From assembly GCA_913776795.1 (NCBI GenBank), contig CAJYRH010000447.1:1-8315 (forward strand): a stretch of 8,315 nucleotides of DNA, written 5' to 3'. The translations under genes and the position numbers were made by a program. This DNA comes from an uncultured Pseudorhodoferax sp. GTDB taxonomy: Bacteria > Pseudomonadota > Gammaproteobacteria > Burkholderiales > Burkholderiaceae. The notes under the pieces were generated by a model. The model saw only the letters and a program-made list of their open reading frames with translations. It searched no databases and was not told the DNA's origin. Positions 5,919 to 8,315 of this stretch are shown here, in pieces; positions within the stretch are counted from its first letter, which is position 1, and each line of letters begins with the position of its first letter.

Positions 5919-6836
5919 ATGGGCACCGCCAGCTTCGACCCTGCGCGCTACGACGGCGTGCGCTACGAGCACCTGACCCCGGACATCGTCAACATCGCGA
6001 TGGCGCGCCCCCAGGTGCGCAACGCGCAGGACATGCAGATGACCTATGCGCTGCATGCGGCGTTCGACCGCGCCGCGCACGACGATGCGGTCAAGGTCAT
6101 CGTGCTGTCGGGCGACGGCCCGCACTTCTCGACCGGCCACGACATGGGTGGCGACAGCGGCATGACCTGGCGCAACTTCCCCACCGTGGGCACCTGGGCC
6201 GGCTTCGACGCCAAGGGTGTCGAGGGCCTGTACGGCCGCGAGAAGGAAATCTACCTGGAGATGTGCGAGCGCTGGCGCAACCTGCCCAAGCCCGTGATCG
6301 CGGCCGTGCAGGGCAACTGCATCGCCGGCGGCCTGATGCTGGCCTGGTGCTGCGACATCATCGTCGCCACCGAGGACGCGCAGTTCAAGGACCCCACGCT
6401 GGAGTTCGGCGTGGCCGGCGTCGAGTACTTCATGCACCCCTGGGAGCTCGGCACGCGCAAGGCCAAGGAATGGCTGCTGACCTCCGACTGGCTCAGCGCG
6501 CAGGACGCGCACACCTGCGGCATGGTCAACCGCATCGTGCCCCGTGACGAACTCATGGCGCAGACGCTGGCCATGGCACAGCGCATCGCCCGCAAGGGCA
6601 GCTTCGTGGCCAAGGCTGCCAAGGAGGCCGTCAACCATGCGCAGGACGTGATGGGCCGGCGCAACGCCATGATGCATGCCTTCGGCCTGCACCAGCTCTC
6701 GCACAACCACAACAAGCTGCAGTGGGGCATCCTCATCGATCCGATGGGTGTGAGCCCGGTGCTGCGCGAGAAGATCCGCGTGCGCTTCAACCTGCCGCCG
6801 TTCGAGACCATGGTGGCTTCGGAGTCCTCGACATGA
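5919..6836 (+). CDS. Enoyl-CoA hydratase/isomerase (crotonase) family protein with altered active site
   Basis: This 305-residue crotonase-fold protein is expected to act on an acyl-CoA thioester in the cytosol. The oxyanion-hole segments are recognisable: HFSTGHDM (69-76) and QGNCIAGGLMLAWCCDIIVA (131-150), with Gly137/Gly138 typical. The two glutamates of classical enoyl-CoA hydratase (rat Glu144 and Glu164) are not conserved: the first aligns with Met140 and the second with Thr160 (FKDPTLEFG, 156-164). Glu162 or Glu169, in the unusual GVEYFMHPWELG stretch (167-178), might replace them. The chain is longer than the usual 255-265 residues, with an insertion after residue 77 (MTWRNFP to LYGREKEI) and a longer C-terminus. 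The start has AGGAG 9 nt upstream. The stop overlaps the acyl-CoA dehydrogenase start as ATGA, so the two are translationally coupled. A hydratase, hydrolase, isomerase or lyase activity is possible; the exact reaction is not known. Confidence 0.88.
   Translation: MGTASFDPARYDGVRYEHLTPDIVNIAMARPQVRNAQDMQMTYALHAAFDRAAHDDAVKVIVLSGDGPHFSTGHDMGGDSGMTWRNFPTVGTWAGFDAKGVEGLYGREKEIYLEMCERWRNLPKPVIAAVQGNCIAGGLMLAWCCDIIVATEDAQFKDPTLEFGVAGVEYFMHPWELGTRKAKEWLLTSDWLSAQDAHTCGMVNRIVPRDELMAQTLAMAQRIARKGSFVAKAAKEAVNHAQDVMGRRNAMMHAFGLHQLSHNHNKLQWGILIDPMGVSPVLREKIRVRFNLPPFETMVASESST
6821..6824 (+). promoter_or_regulatory. Shine-Dalgarno of the acyl-CoA dehydrogenase, inside the crotonase gene
   Basis: GGAG lies 8 nt before the ATG at 6833, inside the last codons of the crotonase gene. 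Together with the ATGA stop/start overlap it fixes the acyl-CoA dehydrogenase start at 6833 in place of an upstream in-frame ATG at 6722, which would add 37 non-homologous residues. Confidence 0.65.
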
Positions 6837-7981
6837 GCGCGCCACGCTCCCCGTGGATCGACGACGAGCTGGCGATGTTCCAGGACGCCGCCCGCCGCTT
6901 CATCGAGGCCGAGGTGGTGCCGCACGAGCTGCGCTGGGCGGCGCAGGCGCATGTGGACCGCAGCATCTGGAACGCGCTCGGCGCGGCCGGCCTGCTGTGT
7001 CCGGCCATGCCCGAGGCGTACGGCGGTGGCGGCGGCCACTTTGCGCACGACGCCATCGTCTCGATGGAGATGGCGCGCGCGCTCGCCATCGGGCCCAGCC
7101 TGAACGTGCACAGCGCCATCGTGGCGCACTACATCCTGCGCTACGGCAGCGAGGCGCAAAGGCGCAGCTGGCTGCCGCGCATGGCCAGCGGCGAACTGGT
7201 GGCAGCGATCGCGATGTCCGAACCCGCGGCGGGCTCGGACCTCAAGGCCATCACCACGCGCGCCGTGCGCCAGGGCGACCGCTATGTCGTCAACGGTGCC
7301 AAGACCTTCATCACCAACGGCCACCTGGCCGACCTGGTGTGCATCGTCGCCAAGACCGACCCTTCCGCTGGAGCGCGCGGGGTGTCGATCATCGTGGTGG
7401 AGACGGCGGGTCTGCAGGGCTTTCGGCGCGGCCGCATCCTCGACAAGATCGGCCTCAAGGGCCAGGACACCTCGGAGCTGTTCTTCGACGACATGGAAGT
7501 GCCGGCGGAGAACCTGCTCGGCACCGAGGAAGGCAAGGGCTTTGCGCAGCTCATGCAGCAGCTGCCCCAGGAGCGCATGCTGATCGCGCTGGGCACGCTG
7601 GCGACGATGGAACGTGCGGTGGAGGAAACGCTGGCGTACACGCGCCAACGTCAGGTCTTCGGCAAGCCGCTGTTCGACATGCAGAACACGCGCTTCACGC
7701 TGGCGGAATGCCGCACCAAGGCCACTGTGGCGCGCGCCTTCGTGGACGACTGCATGGCCAAGGTGCTGCGCGGCGAATTGAGCGGCGACGTGGCCGCCAT
7801 GGCCAAGCTGTGGTGCACGCAGACCAACTGCGAGATCGTGGACGAGTGCCTGCAGCTGCATGGCGGCTATGGCTACATGACCGAATACCCGATCGGGCGC
7901 ATGTATGTGAATGCGCGGGTGGGGAAGATCTATGGCGGGTCCAATGAAATCATGAAGGAGCTGGTGGCACGGGGGATGTGA
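6833..7981 (+). CDS. Acyl-CoA dehydrogenase, long-chain/isovaleryl type
   Basis: This 382-residue FAD enzyme desaturates an acyl-CoA at the alpha-beta position and passes electrons to ETF. The length is the family norm. The N-terminal helical domain spans about 10-120, followed by the beta domain with the signature AMSEPAAGSDL (127-137) and NGAKTFITNG (154-163). The C-terminal helical domain carries RQVFGKPLFDMQ (273-284) and QLHGGYGYMTEYPIGRMY (341-358). The ending, IYGGSNEIMKELVAR (366-380), has Gly where MCAD-type enzymes carry the catalytic Glu of YEGT. The base is then probably Glu247 in PQERMLIA, as in long-chain and isovaleryl-CoA dehydrogenases. That subclass suggests long or branched acyl substrates, but specificity is not certain. 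It is coupled to the preceding crotonase by an ATGA overlap, with GGAG 8 nt before the ATG. All cofactor and catalytic elements appear intact. Confidence 0.95.
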   Translation: MSAPRSPWIDDELAMFQDAARRFIEAEVVPHELRWAAQAHVDRSIWNALGAAGLLCPAMPEAYGGGGGHFAHDAIVSMEMARALAIGPSLNVHSAIVAHYILRYGSEAQRRSWLPRMASGELVAAIAMSEPAAGSDLKAITTRAVRQGDRYVVNGAKTFITNGHLADLVCIVAKTDPSAGARGVSIIVVETAGLQGFRRGRILDKIGLKGQDTSELFFDDMEVPAENLLGTEEGKGFAQLMQQLPQERMLIALGTLATMERAVEETLAYTRQRQVFGKPLFDMQNTRFTLAECRTKATVARAFVDDCMAKVLRGELSGDVAAMAKLWCTQTNCEIVDECLQLHGGYGYMTEYPIGRMYVNARVGKIYGGSNEIMKELVARGM

Positions 7982-8050
7982 GGGGACGCAGGGCGGCCGA
8001 CATCCTTCCGCCGGATATCGTCGGTGTCGTTGAAGGTGTGGGCACCCAAT

Positions 8051-8109
8051 GGACGGAAGGGTTGCGCAAAGATCGCGCAGTTGCCGCCAGCGGAACGTCT
8101 GCTCCGTCC
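8051..8109. terminator. Weak nested inverted repeats in the 3' spacer after the acyl-CoA dehydrogenase
   Basis: The spacer 7982-8141 has no gene I can support. It holds a 7-bp perfect inverted repeat, GGACGGA (8051-8057) with TCCGTCC (8103-8109), enclosing a smaller hairpin TGCGC (8063-8067) with GCGCA (8075-8079). No T-tract follows. Because the flanking genes converge, this could be a bidirectional terminator or a short transcribed structure; chance is also possible. Confidence 0.25.
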
Positions 8110-8141
8110 GGGCCGGCACCCAGGCCTGACGCCTTGCGCGG

Positions 8142-8213
8142 TCATCCCAGCTCCCGCCAGAGAATCTTCCCCGTCGCCGACCTCGGAAACCCCTCCACGA
8201 ACGCCACCGTGCG
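8142..8213 (-). pseudogene. C-terminal end of an AMP-dependent acyl-CoA synthetase (fragment)
   Basis: Read on the minus strand, the last 23 codons before a TGA at 8144-8142 encode RTVAFVEGFPRSATGKIL followed by WRELG. This is the extreme C-terminus of acyl-CoA synthetases/AMP-dependent ligases (ANL superfamily), including the PRSATGK motif with the adenylation-essential Lys. It would come from a ligase gene convergent with the acyl-CoA dehydrogenase, presumably activating the acid used by that enzyme. Immediately upstream in this frame the family's AYKVP-type sequence is missing and is replaced by unrelated residues (RLHGLPLA). At the same point the opposite strand begins to read as the preceding part of the same domain. 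The fragment identity is convincing. Whether the gene is truly broken or misassembled cannot be told from this window. Confidence 0.6.
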
Positions 8214-8315
8214 CGCCAGGGGGAGGCCGTGAAGGCGCTGGTGCGGTTGCGGCCCGGGGCGCAGGGAACACTCAGCGAGCAGGGCCTCATCGACTGGGCG
8301 CGGGAGCGCATGGCG
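8214..8315 (+). pseudogene. Penultimate C-terminal segment of an acyl-CoA synthetase, in opposite orientation, open at the window edge
   Basis: On the plus strand this stretch reads RQGEAVKALVRLRPGAQ, then GTLSEQG and LIDWARERMA to the last base. This is the AMP-binding C-terminal domain segment that normally comes directly before AYKVPR and the PRSATGK tail. There is no start codon or N-terminal part to its left, where instead the minus-strand tail of the same kind of enzyme abuts at GCGCGC (8211-8216, a perfect palindrome). The two pieces join in register: the plus-strand piece stops just short of AYKxP, and the minus-strand piece begins at the following R-T-V. This suggests one ligase gene with an internal inverted segment. 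Alternatives are remnants of two ligase genes or an assembly error. Confidence 0.55.

Noticed and set aside
6722..7981. Acyl-CoA dehydrogenase starting at 6722 with 419 residues.
   Set aside because: The extra 37 residues lie in the crotonase coding region, lack homology, and the ATGA overlap at 6833 with GGAG upstream gives the normal family length.
6251..8311. Minus-strand open frame of 686 codons.
   Set aside because: It is an antisense shadow of the crotonase and dehydrogenase genes. No recognisable domain is present, and it crosses the ligase fragment in a different frame.
8142..8315. A single continuous minus-strand acyl-CoA synthetase frame through the window edge (contains PVDEALLAE-like residues upstream of RTVAFVEG).
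   Set aside because: The frame is open, but the residues between lack the AYKVP-type element and look like the reverse complement of the much better plus-strand match. Kept as an alternative only.
1..8315. CRISPR array, tRNA/rRNA gene, insertion sequence, toxin-antitoxin or phage-defence genes.
   Set aside because: I found no repeat-spacer pattern, RNA gene signature, transposase, terminal repeats or recognisable defence domain on either strand.

Overview
The window is very GC-rich, has short gaps between genes, and contains no RNA genes, CRISPR arrays or recognisable mobile elements. Its gene content (DUF72, DUF1185/AA_synth, an EamA-type DMT transporter, a flavin reductase, a form II CoxL-like molybdenum hydroxylase and an acyl-CoA module) and its codon use fit a Burkholderiales betaproteobacterium, most likely Comamonadaceae (Variovorax/Ramlibacter/Acidovorax-like). 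That assignment rests on family recognition and not on a database search.

Layout. (1) Positions 1-824, plus strand: a DUF72 protein whose N-terminus lies off the left edge. (2) Positions 832-2866, minus strand: a compact operon, transcribed right to left, of flavin reductase, DMT exporter and DUF1185 'amino acid synthesis' protein. The DUF72 and DUF1185 genes converge with a 7-nt gap, and two overlapping hairpins cover that junction. (3) Positions 2867-3063: a divergent intergenic region. (4) Positions 3064-3318, plus strand: an 84-residue very hydrophilic orphan protein, followed by a good intrinsic terminator. (5) Positions 3439-5772, plus strand: a stand-alone 777-residue xanthine dehydrogenase/CoxL-family molybdopterin subunit with a TTG start, followed by a strong GC hairpin. 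(6) Positions 5919-7981, plus strand: a crotonase-family gene and an acyl-CoA dehydrogenase gene, coupled through an ATGA overlap. (7) Positions 8142-8315: two oppositely oriented pieces of an AMP-dependent acyl-CoA synthetase C-terminus that abut at a palindromic GCGCGC.

How the genes fit together. The right-hand part looks like a small acyl-CoA degradation module: ligase to activate an acid, acyl-CoA dehydrogenase to desaturate it, crotonase-fold enzyme to act on the enoyl-CoA or a related thioester. The crotonase lacks both canonical catalytic glutamates, so plain enoyl-CoA hydration is doubtful. The CoxL-like enzyme could hydroxylate an aromatic or N-heterocyclic substrate upstream of this, but its FeS and FAD subunits are not here. 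The minus-strand operon resembles the accessory half of a flavin-dependent monooxygenase locus without the monooxygenase.

Most of the window is ordinary metabolic chromosome. The observation I would check first is the scrambled acyl-CoA synthetase at the right edge, which reads as a roughly 110-bp inversion within the C-terminal coding region (a real micro-inversion or an assembly artefact). Second is the active-site-altered crotonase paired with an LCAD/IVD-type dehydrogenase.
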